A stretch of DNA of 5,091 bases from Acidobacteriota bacterium (GCA_003222375.1 QHVX01000141.1:10604-15694), one strand, 5' to 3'; counted from the first letter of the stretch, positions 1 through 5,091 are shown. The notes: a model not told the origin generated them from the sequence alone. Translations and numbers: made by a program.

Positions 1-1367
1 TCCTGCTCCGCGTACGCCGTTCCGGCGATGTCGAGATGGGCCCACGATGGACAATTGACGTACTCCTTGAGAAACAACGCTGCCGTGATCGCGCCGCCCC
101 AACGCCCGCCCGAGTTTTTCATGTCCGCCCATTCGCTGCGGATCAGGTCTTTGTAGTCGTCCCAGACGGGCATGCGCCACAGGCGCTCACCGACGCGGTC
201 GCCACATTCAATCAACTTCCGAGCCAGCGCATCGTCGTTCGAGAAAAGCCCGGCCGCTTCGCTCGCCAGCGCCACGACGCACGCGCCGGTGAGGGTCGCG
301 TAATCGATGAGGTGGTCCGGCTTCAGCTCCGACGCGTAATGCAGCGCGTCCGCGAGAATCATGCGTCCTTCGGCATCCGTATTCACGACCTCGACTGTCT
401 TGCCGCTCATCATCGTGATGATGTCGCCGGGTTTGTACGCGCTGCCGCTGGGCAGATTTTCAGTCGACGGAATCACGCCGGTGATTTTGACGGGCAGCTC
501 CAGCTTGGCCGCCGCTTCGATCGTACCGATGACCGCCGCCGCTCCGCACATGTCGAATTTCATCTCTTCCATTTTTTCCGCGGGCTTGATCGAGATGCCG
601 CCGGAATCGAACGTGATTCCTTTTCCGACCAGCGCGACGTGCTTCTTCGCCTTGCGCGGCGAGTACTCCAGCACGATGAATCGCGGCTCCTCATCCGATC
701 CGCGATTGACGGCCAGAAGGCCGCCCATCTTCATCCGCTCGATTTCCTTGCGGCCGTAGACAGTAGCCTTGACGCCGACGGATCGCGCGATCTCCTCCGC
801 GCGCTGGGCGAGTCGCGTCGGCGTGATCAGATTCGCGGGGGCGTTGCCGAGGTCGCGGACGGTCCGGATGGCGGAACGGAGAGCGCGCGCTTCCGACTCG
901 ATGCGCTTCAACTCTTTCGAATCGACCTTCACCGGCGGGATCAGCACCGCGGTGATCGGCACGTGTCCGTCTTTTTTGACCGTGATGTAGCTGTCGTACT
1001 TATAGTCGGACTGGCTCAGGAAATCCGCCATGACGCCGGCATCGATGATTGCGTAAGGAATCGCGACGGCAATCGAGCGATCGTGCTGTTTCCGCGAAAG
1101 CTTGCCGATCGCGTAGAGCGCGGTGCGAATCAGCCGCAGGTTGATCGCGTCACGTTTGCCGAGTCCCATCAGCGTGATCTTGCGGGGCTCGTCGGCCAGA
1201 ATCGTGATCGTTTCGTCGGAGCGGCCCTTGAATCCCGAGCCGTCGATGAGCTTCTGAATCGACTTCCCCACATCGCGTGGGGCTTTCTCGTCTTCAGCGA
1301 GAGCGACGAAGAGGTGGTCGATCTTCGACCATTTTGGTTCGGGGTTGAGAGAGACATCCATGATCAT
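1..1367 (-). CDS. pepA: Leucyl aminopeptidase (M17 family, PepA), C-terminus cut by window edge
   Basis: This is a cytosolic two-metal aminopeptidase that removes N-terminal residues from peptides, usually as a homohexamer. Translating the minus strand gives 455 whole codons with no stop. Numbered from the ATG at 1367, the N-terminal domain covers about 1-155, followed by NAPANLITP (175-183) and the M17 catalytic core. The metal ligands are all present: K249 and D254 (VGKGITFDSGG), D272 (KFDMCGA), and D331 and E333 in NTDAEGR. Catalytic K261 (SIKPA) and R335 are also intact, with spacing matching the family. The visible end reads WAHLDIAGTAYAEQ, so roughly 25-45 residues are missing off the left edge. 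I chose ATG 1367 (MIMDVSL) because an AGGA lies 7 nt upstream; ATG 1361 in the same frame is the alternative. The gene is divergent from the response regulator. Some PepA proteins also bind DNA; nothing here shows whether this one does. Confidence 0.95.
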   Translation of the reverse strand, partial: MIMDVSLNPEPKWSKIDHLFVALAEDEKAPRDVGKSIQKLIDGSGFKGRSDETITILADEPRKITLMGLGKRDAINLRLIRTALYAIGKLSRKQHDRSIAVAIPYAIIDAGVMADFLSQSDYKYDSYITVKKDGHVPITAVLIPPVKVDSKELKRIESEARALRSAIRTVRDLGNAPANLITPTRLAQRAEEIARSVGVKATVYGRKEIERMKMGGLLAVNRGSDEEPRFIVLEYSPRKAKKHVALVGKGITFDSGGISIKPAEKMEEMKFDMCGAAAVIGTIEAAAKLELPVKITGVIPSTENLPSGSAYKPGDIITMMSGKTVEVVNTDAEGRMILADALHYASELKPDHLIDYATLTGACVVALASEAAGLFSNDDALARKLIECGDRVGERLWRMPVWDDYKDLIRSEWADMKNSGGRWGGAITAALFLKEYVNCPSWAHLDIAGTAYAEQ

Positions 1368-1373
1368 CAGTCT

Positions 1374-1442
1374 ATCCTGAGCGCAGCGAAGGATCTCAAG
1401 TTGCGCAGCTTGAGATCCTTCGCCGTCTCCGCGGCTCAGGAT
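1374..1442. repeat. Nested imperfect palindrome between pepA and the response regulator
   Basis: Two pairs of inverted arms are nested. The inner arms are 14 bp and perfect: cgaaggatctcaag at 1387-1400 and its complement at 1409-1422, around an 8-nt loop. The outer arms are 9 bp: atcctgagc at 1374-1382 and gctcaggat at 1434-1442. The 4-nt and 11-nt stretches between inner and outer arms are mostly unpaired. No T-run follows, and the element lies upstream of both divergent genes, so it is not a conventional terminator. Motifs resembling 'cctgagcgcagcgaaggatct' occur, as I recall, as dispersed repeats in several high-GC phyla; that recollection is unverified. It could act in either mRNA leader or simply be a REP-like repeat. 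Confidence 0.8.
1375..1378 (-). promoter_or_regulatory. Shine-Dalgarno (AGGA) deciding the pepA start, inside a palindrome arm
   Basis: On the minus strand AGGA lies 7 nt before ATG 1367, the normal distance, but 13 nt before the second in-frame ATG at 1361. This favours the 1367 start. The four bases belong to the outer arm (1374-1382) of the intergenic palindrome, so in a pepA transcript starting upstream of 1442 the site could pair with the opposite arm at 1434-1442. Confidence 0.5.
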
Positions 1443-1466
1443 GACGCCGCGGCGCTAAGATTGCAC

Positions 1467-1471
1467 AGAGG
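1467..1471 (+). promoter_or_regulatory. Shine-Dalgarno (AGAGG) for the response regulator
   Basis: AGAGG ends 6 nt before the ATG at 1478 and supports that start, which also places the receiver domain at the usual distance from the N-terminus. It lies outside the palindrome. The 1362-1477 gap shows no convincing -35/-10 pair; taagat at 1456-1461 is only a weak -10-like match. Confidence 0.5.
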
Positions 1472-1477
1472 CGAGCT

Positions 1478-2875
1478 ATGCCGTACCGCGTCCTGGTAGT
1501 CGACGACGAAACCGGAATCCGCGAAGCGATCCGCATGACCCTCGAATACGAGGGCTACCGCATCGACGAGGCTCGATCGGGACAGGAAGGGCTCGACAAG
1601 GCGGCCAAGGTCCCCTACGACGCGATCCTTCTCGACATCAAGATGCCGGTGCTCGACGGGATCGAAGTCCTCGAGAATCTCAAACAGCAGAAAGTGGCGA
1701 CGCCGGTGATCATGGTCTCCGGTCACGGCGACATCCAGACGGCGGTCGAATGCACGAAGCGCGGCGCGTTCGATTTCCTCGAGAAGCCGCTCAATCGCGA
1801 CAAGCTTCTTTTGTCGGTGCGCAACGCCGTCCGCACGCAGAAACTCGAAGAGGAAGTCGATGAGCTGCGCGAGCGCGCCGAGCGCGATTTCCAGCTTGTC
1901 GGCGAGTCGGGCGGAATGCGCGAGCTGCGCGAGCAGATCGAGCGTGCCGCGCCGACCAAGGCGACCGTTTTGATTCAGGGCGAATCAGGAACGGGCAAGG
2001 AGCTCGTCGCACGCGAGATTCATCGCCGCTCATCGCGAGCGCGGATGTCGTTCGTGCAGGTGAACTGCGCCGCCATCCCCGAAGAGCTCATCGAGTCGGA
2101 ACTGTTCGGCCATGAGAAGGGATCGTTCACCGGCGCGGTGCGCAAGCAGACCGGGAAATTTGTCGCCGCCGATGGCGGAGCGATTTTCCTCGACGAAGTG
2201 GGCGACATGTCGTTGCGCACGCAGGCGAAAGTGTTGCGAGTTCTGCAGGAAGGGGAAGTCGAGCCGGTCGGAGCGGCGACGGTCATCAAGGTCGACGTGC
2301 GCGTGATCGCCGCCACGAACAAAGATCTGGTGGAAGAAATCCGCGGAGGACGTTTTCGCGAAGATCTCTATTATCGGCTCAACGTCATTCCGATTCGCAC
2401 GCCCCCGCTGCGCGAGAGGCGCGATGACATCCCCATTTTGGCGGAGCACTTCGCGGCGCTCTTTTCGGAAGAGCACAACAAGCATCCGAAGAAGTTCACG
2501 CCGGCGGCACTGCGCGCGCTGCAGGATGCGTCGTGGCGCGGCAACGTCCGCGAATTGCGCAACATGATCGAGCGGCTCGTGATCATGGTGCCATCGGACA
2601 CCATCGACGTCACCGATCTGCCCGCCGAGTTTTTCCGCGCGGCCACCGACATCATCAGCAGCGCCATGCCGCTGTCGACGTTGCAGCAATTCAAAGACGA
2701 AGCGGAAAAGGCCTTCATCCTCGCGAAGCTGCGCGAGCACGGTTGGAACGTCTCGAAGACGGCCGAAGCCATCGATACGCCGCGATCGAATCTCTACAAG
2801 AAAATCGAGCAGTATGGCATCAAGCGCGAAGGGGGAGCGGGCTTTGCGGCGGGCGACGGCGGCGCGAGCGAATAG
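1478..2875 (+). CDS. Sigma-54-dependent response regulator, NtrC/NtrX-like (receiver-AAA+-Fis HTH)
   Basis: This is a two-component transcription activator: phosphorylated by a histidine kinase, it uses ATP hydrolysis to open sigma-54 polymerase complexes. The 465 residues hold three domains. The receiver (about 3-120) has acidic D9 and D10, phospho-acceptor D53 (LLDIKMP), S81 and K103. A charged, coiled-coil-like linker covers about 121-137. The AAA+ domain (about 140-380) has Walker A GESGTGKE (168-175), sigma-54 contact loop GSFTGA (215-220; A to S in the usual GAFTGA), Walker B IFLDE (236-240), sensor I near AATN (278-281), arginine-finger region FREDLYYRL (293-301) and sensor II WRGNVREL (353-360). 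A Fis-type helix-turn-helix follows (about 405-449, SKTAEAIDTPRSNLYKKI), then a Gly/Ala-rich tail. All parts are intact. No histidine kinase is adjacent, so partner and targets are unknown. The closest subfamily may be NtrX, but I assign no symbol. The 3' end overlaps murI. Confidence 0.95.
   Translation: MPYRVLVVDDETGIREAIRMTLEYEGYRIDEARSGQEGLDKAAKVPYDAILLDIKMPVLDGIEVLENLKQQKVATPVIMVSGHGDIQTAVECTKRGAFDFLEKPLNRDKLLLSVRNAVRTQKLEEEVDELRERAERDFQLVGESGGMRELREQIERAAPTKATVLIQGESGTGKELVAREIHRRSSRARMSFVQVNCAAIPEELIESELFGHEKGSFTGAVRKQTGKFVAADGGAIFLDEVGDMSLRTQAKVLRVLQEGEVEPVGAATVIKVDVRVIAATNKDLVEEIRGGRFREDLYYRLNVIPIRTPPLRERRDDIPILAEHFAALFSEEHNKHPKKFTPAALRALQDASWRGNVRELRNMIERLVIMVPSDTIDVTDLPAEFFRAATDIISSAMPLSTLQQFKDEAEKAFILAKLREHGWNVSKTAEAIDTPRSNLYKKIEQYGIKREGGAGFAAGDGGASE
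2828..2837 (+). promoter_or_regulatory. Strong Shine-Dalgarno (GAAGGGGGAG) for murI inside the regulator's coding end
   Basis: This purine-rich site ends 6 nt before an in-frame TTG at 2844, an ideal distance. The upstream in-frame ATG at 2814 has only a weak gag before it. The site therefore favours TTG 2844 as the murI start. It lies within the last 16 codons of the response regulator gene, as expected for translational coupling. Confidence 0.5.
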
Positions 2876-3641
2876 TCCGATCGGTGTCTTCGACAGCGGC
2901 GTAGGCGGGCTGACGGTATTCCGCGAAATCGCGCGCGCCCTCCCGCATCAATCCCTCATCTACCTCGGCGACTCCGCGCGCGTGCCGTACGGAACGAAGT
3001 CGCCGAAGATCGTCGAGCGTTACGCGCTCCAGGCGGCGGATCATCTCGTACAGCGCGGCATCGGCATGCTGGTTGTTGCGTGCAACACCGCCACGTCAGC
3101 GGCATTGCCGGCACTTCAGGAGAGGCTCAGCATTCCGGTCATCGGCGTGATCGAGCCGGGCGCGCGGGCGGCGACCGAGCGCACGAAAGGGCGGGTGGGC
3201 GTGATCGCGACCGAGGGGACGGTGAATTCGAAGGCCTACACGCGGGCGATCAAGAAGATCAAGCCGTCGGTCGAGGTCATCGAATCGGCGGCGCCGCTGT
3301 TCGTCGCGCTTGCGGAGGAGGGCTGGGCGAACACGCACGTGGCGCGCGAGGTCGCGGAGGTTTATCTGGAGCCGCTGCTCGACGCCGGCATCGACACGCT
3401 CGTTCTCGGATGCACGCACTATCCGATTCTTCGCGGCACGATCGAGCACGTTGTCGGCGACGCCGTCGCGATCGTCGACAGCGCGGAAACGACAGCGGCG
3501 TGCGTGCGCTCGATGACTCTCGAAACCGACGGTGAGCCGCAACATCTGTTTTTGGTCACCGACGCGGCGGAACGCTTTCGGCGAATCGCCAGCGAATTTC
3601 TGGAGCAGGAGATCGGAGAGTTGGAGCTGGTTGCGCTTTAG
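2844..3641 (+). CDS. murI: Glutamate racemase
   Basis: This cofactor-independent racemase converts L-glutamate to D-glutamate for peptidoglycan precursors (added by MurD) in the cytoplasm. From TTG 2844 it has 265 residues, normal for the family. The signature motifs are intact: FDSGVGG (16-22, with D17 and S18), the VACNTATSA block with catalytic C80, and LGCTHYP with the second catalytic cysteine C190 and H192. PYGTKS (48-53) and the IGVIEPG stretch (about 99-105) also fit. The TTG is chosen because GAAGGGGGAG lies 6 nt upstream. ATG 2814 in the same frame would add 10 residues and enlarge the overlap with the regulator from 32 to 62 nt. The family's conserved region begins at SPIGVFDSG, so either start gives a whole enzyme. 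Overlap and direction imply co-transcription with the regulator. It is followed by a palindromic element and a convergent permease gene. Confidence 0.96.
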   Translation: MRRATAARANSPIGVFDSGVGGLTVFREIARALPHQSLIYLGDSARVPYGTKSPKIVERYALQAADHLVQRGIGMLVVACNTATSAALPALQERLSIPVIGVIEPGARAATERTKGRVGVIATEGTVNSKAYTRAIKKIKPSVEVIESAAPLFVALAEEGWANTHVAREVAEVYLEPLLDAGIDTLVLGCTHYPILRGTIEHVVGDAVAIVDSAETTAACVRSMTLETDGEPQHLFLVTDAAERFRRIASEFLEQEIGELELVAL

Positions 3642-3642
3642 C

Positions 3643-3749
3643 CTTTGGAGTGCGGCGGCTTGCCGCCGCCTTTCGCCGGCAGCTTGCTGCCGGCCAGCCG
3701 AAGCGAGCTTTCGGCTGTGAAAGCGGTGCCAAGGCACCGCACTCCAAAG
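3643..3749. repeat. Compound palindromic element with 13-bp terminal inverted repeats, filling the murI-lolC gap
   Basis: The ends are perfect 13-bp inverted repeats: ctttggagtgcgg at 3643-3655 and ccgcactccaaag at 3737-3749. Inside are four short hairpins: gcggcggc-tt-gccgccgc (3652-3669), gccggcagc-tt-gctgccggc (3675-3694), agccgaa/ttcggct (3696-3716, 7-nt loop) and gcggtgcc-aa-ggcaccgc (3723-3740). The first and last share bases with the outer arms, so a long cruciform and a row of small hairpins are alternative folds. Three of the four loops are only 2 nt as written. No T-run follows any stem on either strand, so this is not a canonical intrinsic terminator, although it could slow or end the converging murI and lolC transcripts. 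The design resembles REP/MITE-type dispersed elements. No ORF or transposase lies within it. Confidence 0.85.
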
Positions 3750-3750
3750 A

Positions 3751-4974
3751 CTATTCGTGCCGCAGCGCCTCCACGGGATTCAGCCGCGCGGCGCGCATCG
3801 AGGGAATGATCGTGGCGAGGAACGAAACGATCAGTGAGAAGAACGAGATGACGATCAGGTCGGCAGCTCGGGTGATGAACGGGATCGACGACACGAAGTA
3901 GACCTCGGCGATCTCGGGCGGGAACGAGACGAGCTGGAAGCGCGTGATGATCCAGCAGATCACGATCCCCAGGATGACGCCGAGGGCGGTGCCGAGGAAG
4001 CCGACCATCGAGCCGTACCACAGAAAAATGCGGCGGATCATCCGCGGCTCCGCGCCCATCGACGCGAGGATGCCGATCTCCTTCCGCTTTTCGTGCACCG
4101 TCATGATAAGCGTCGAGACGATGTTGAAGGTCGAGACAAACACGATCAGCCCGATCACGATGAAGAGCACGAGCTGTTGGATTTTCAGCATCGAGAACAA
4201 CTGGCGATTCATCTCGCGCCAGTCGCTGACGGCGTAACGATGGTCCGTCCGCGACTCGATCGCGCGCGTGACCTCGTCGAGCGACGCGCCCGGAACGAGC
4301 TTCACCTCGATCAAGTTGGCGGAGCCCGGCATGTCGAAGAGTCGTTCGGCATCGCGCAGGTCGATGAAGAGCCATCGCGCGTCGTACTCGTAGAAGCCGG
4401 TATCGAAAATATTTGTTACAACAAATGATGATGTTTTTGGCAGCACGCTCCCCGAATTTTCGGTGGGCACCGTGATGCTGATCGACGTGCCGGCGCGGAC
4501 GCCGAGCCGCGTCGCGAGATATTTTCCGATGGCGACTCCCGACTCGCCCTCCGACGTCGCAAAGGTGCCGGAGGGCCCGACGATCTTGGCGAGCAATTGC
4601 GAATCGCGCGAGCGCGAAGCCTCGATGCCCTTGATCATCACTTCCGTTCCGGTCGTGTTGCGCTCGGTCGTCACCAGCGCGTGCTGGAAGAGCACCGGTG
4701 CGGCCTCGCCGACGCCGGGCGTCGATCGGACCGTCTGTAGCAGCCGGTTCGTATCGGTGATCGGCGCACCGACGGAGTAGACGAAAATTTCGGCGTTGCC
4801 GGCCAGCAATTTCCTCTGCAGGTCGTTGCGATAACCGGTCATCAGCGCCATCGAGATGACCAGCGCCATCACACCGATCACCAGGCCGAACACCGACACG
4901 AAACCGACCGCCGAGACCAGCGTGTCGGTCGGCCGCTTCAGATAACGCCACGCGATGGCGCCGGCAAGATCCAT
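3751..4974 (-). CDS. LolC/LolE-family lipoprotein-releasing ABC transporter permease
   Basis: This is an inner-membrane subunit of the LolCDE type, which extracts outer-membrane lipoproteins and hands them to the periplasmic carrier LolA. The 407 residues (LolC and LolE are about 400-414) show the family layout: a short cytoplasmic start IAWRYLKRP, TM1 about 22-46, a large periplasmic MacB-like domain about 47-260, then an FtsX domain with TM2 about 267-292, TM3 about 318-345 and TM4 about 371-395. The cytoplasmic EKRKEIGILASMGA (295-308) is the coupling-helix region expected to contact the LolD ATPase, and the end PVEALRHE is typical. LolC and LolE cannot be told apart here; a single combined LolF-type protein is possible. 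No lolD is next to it: a palindromic element and convergent murI follow. ATG 4974 fits the family start but has no Shine-Dalgarno, because the octamer repeat array begins at the next base. A MacB- or FtsX-like role is less likely. Confidence 0.9.
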   Translation of the reverse strand: MDLAGAIAWRYLKRPTDTLVSAVGFVSVFGLVIGVMALVISMALMTGYRNDLQRKLLAGNAEIFVYSVGAPITDTNRLLQTVRSTPGVGEAAPVLFQHALVTTERNTTGTEVMIKGIEASRSRDSQLLAKIVGPSGTFATSEGESGVAIGKYLATRLGVRAGTSISITVPTENSGSVLPKTSSFVVTNIFDTGFYEYDARWLFIDLRDAERLFDMPGSANLIEVKLVPGASLDEVTRAIESRTDHRYAVSDWREMNRQLFSMLKIQQLVLFIVIGLIVFVSTFNIVSTLIMTVHEKRKEIGILASMGAEPRMIRRIFLWYGSMVGFLGTALGVILGIVICWIITRFQLVSFPPEIAEVYFVSSIPFITRAADLIVISFFSLIVSFLATIIPSMRAARLNPVEALRHE

Positions 4975-5060
4975 GGTTGTCAGGTTGTCAGGTTGTCAGG
5001 TTGTCAGGTTTTTGACAACGCGACAACCCGACAACCCGACAACCCGACAACCCGACAACC
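4975..5060. repeat. Opposed octamer tandem arrays forming a long inverted repeat
   Basis: The left array is four copies of GGTTGTCA (4975-5006). The right array is five copies of CGACAACC (5021-5060), the reverse complement of GGTTGTCG, so the arms differ only in the eighth base. Between them, ggtttttgacaacg (5007-5020) continues the pairing around a 6-nt loop. Aligning 4975-5006 with 5013-5044 gives 28 Watson-Crick pairs in four 7-bp blocks, three A-C mismatches and one G-G mismatch. On the minus strand the A-C mismatches become U-G wobbles, so RNA read toward lolC folds better than RNA read the other way. The array separates divergent lolC and the gene at 5075. It could be a dispersed repeat or a set of regulator-binding sites. 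Confidence 0.9.
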
Positions 5061-5066
5061 TATAAT
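5061..5066 (+). promoter_or_regulatory. Perfect -10 box (TATAAT) for the gene at 5075
   Basis: TATAAT directly follows the octamer array and ends 8 nt before ATG 5075. A start of transcription about 6-8 nt downstream would fall at about 5072-5075, giving a leaderless or nearly leaderless mRNA. No good -35 is seen: the nearest is ccgaca inside an octamer at 5036-5041, with a long 19-bp spacer, while the perfect TTGACA at 5012-5017 is 43 bp away. The promoter is inferred from the -10 sequence and its position alone. Confidence 0.5.
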
Positions 5067-5074
5067 CGCGCGCC

Positions 5075-5091
5075 ATGAAACGAGCCGTCAT
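5075..5091 (+). CDS. Start of an unidentified gene, cut by window edge
   Basis: ATG at 5075 opens a frame reading MKRAV plus two bases of the next codon before the window ends. The case for a gene is the TATAAT just upstream and the divergent spacing from lolC, not the protein. There is no Shine-Dalgarno: cgcgcgcc precedes the ATG. Five residues are too few to assign any function. Confidence 0.45.

Noticed and set aside
1266..1282. Hairpin ccccac-atcgc-gtgggg
   Set aside because: It lies within the pepA coding region, is short with no T-run, and is easily explained by chance in GC-rich codons.
36..1499. Long + strand open frame (487 codons) antisense to pepA
   Set aside because: It covers a gene with every M17 catalytic residue. 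Its translation is rich in Arg, Asp and His with no recognisable domain, typical of an antisense frame in GC-rich DNA.
2030..2740. Minus-strand open frame (236 codons) inside the response regulator
   Set aside because: It is antisense to the fully conserved AAA+ domain and has no family signature or good ribosome-binding site.
3675..3694. Intrinsic terminator for murI
   Set aside because: The 9-bp stem is strong, but no U-tract follows on either strand, and it is one piece of a larger palindromic element, so it is recorded as a repeat.
3096..3737. Minus-strand open frame (213 codons) over murI
   Set aside because: It is antisense to intact murI, has low-complexity Arg-rich composition, and starts inside the palindromic repeat.
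3638..4951. Long minus-strand open frame (437 codons) overlapping the permease
   Set aside because: It is a frame-shifted shadow of the permease: Arg/Asp/His-rich, with no membrane segments, and running through the palindromic element.
4975..5060. CRISPR array
   Set aside because: The units are 8 bp with no spacers between them and form opposed tandem arrays, which does not fit repeat-spacer structure.
5012..5066. TTGACA (5012-5017) with TATAAT (5061-5066) as one sigma-70 promoter
   Set aside because: The spacer is 43 bp against the usual 16-18. TTGACA is explained as part of the hairpin's inner stem, so only the -10 is kept.

Overview
The window is a GC-rich stretch of chromosome from a Gram-negative (diderm) bacterium. 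A LolC/LolE-type permease implies an outer membrane with sorted lipoproteins, and glutamate racemase implies a peptidoglycan wall. Gene content and dispersed palindromic repeats would suit Acidobacteriota or a similar high-GC diderm phylum, but that placement is impression, not proof. No rRNA, tRNA, CRISPR, transposase or phage gene was seen.

Layout. On the minus strand, 1-1367 encodes most of a leucyl aminopeptidase (PepA, M17 family) whose C-terminus runs off the left edge. Divergent from it, 1478-2875 (+) encodes a complete NtrC/NtrX-like sigma-54-dependent response regulator. Its end overlaps the start of murI, glutamate racemase (+, ending at 3641), so the two form a tight pair. Convergent to murI, 4974-3751 (-) encodes a complete LolC/LolE-family lipoprotein-releasing permease. 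At the right edge a new + strand gene begins at 5075, with only five whole codons visible.

Almost all non-coding DNA is palindromic. A 69-nt nested inverted repeat lies between pepA and the regulator. A 107-bp multi-hairpin element with 13-bp terminal inverted repeats fills the murI-lolC gap almost exactly from stop codon to stop codon. Two opposed octamer arrays fill the gap between lolC and the last gene, followed by a perfect TATAAT only 8 nt before that gene's ATG.

The genes are mostly housekeeping: peptide turnover, transcription control, D-glutamate supply for the wall, and lipoprotein export. No new defence, metabolic or mobile system was found. The points that merit a second look are the repeats and how they sit against start codons: the pepA Shine-Dalgarno lies inside a hairpin arm, lolC AUG directly abuts a long potential stem, and the rightmost gene looks leaderless.
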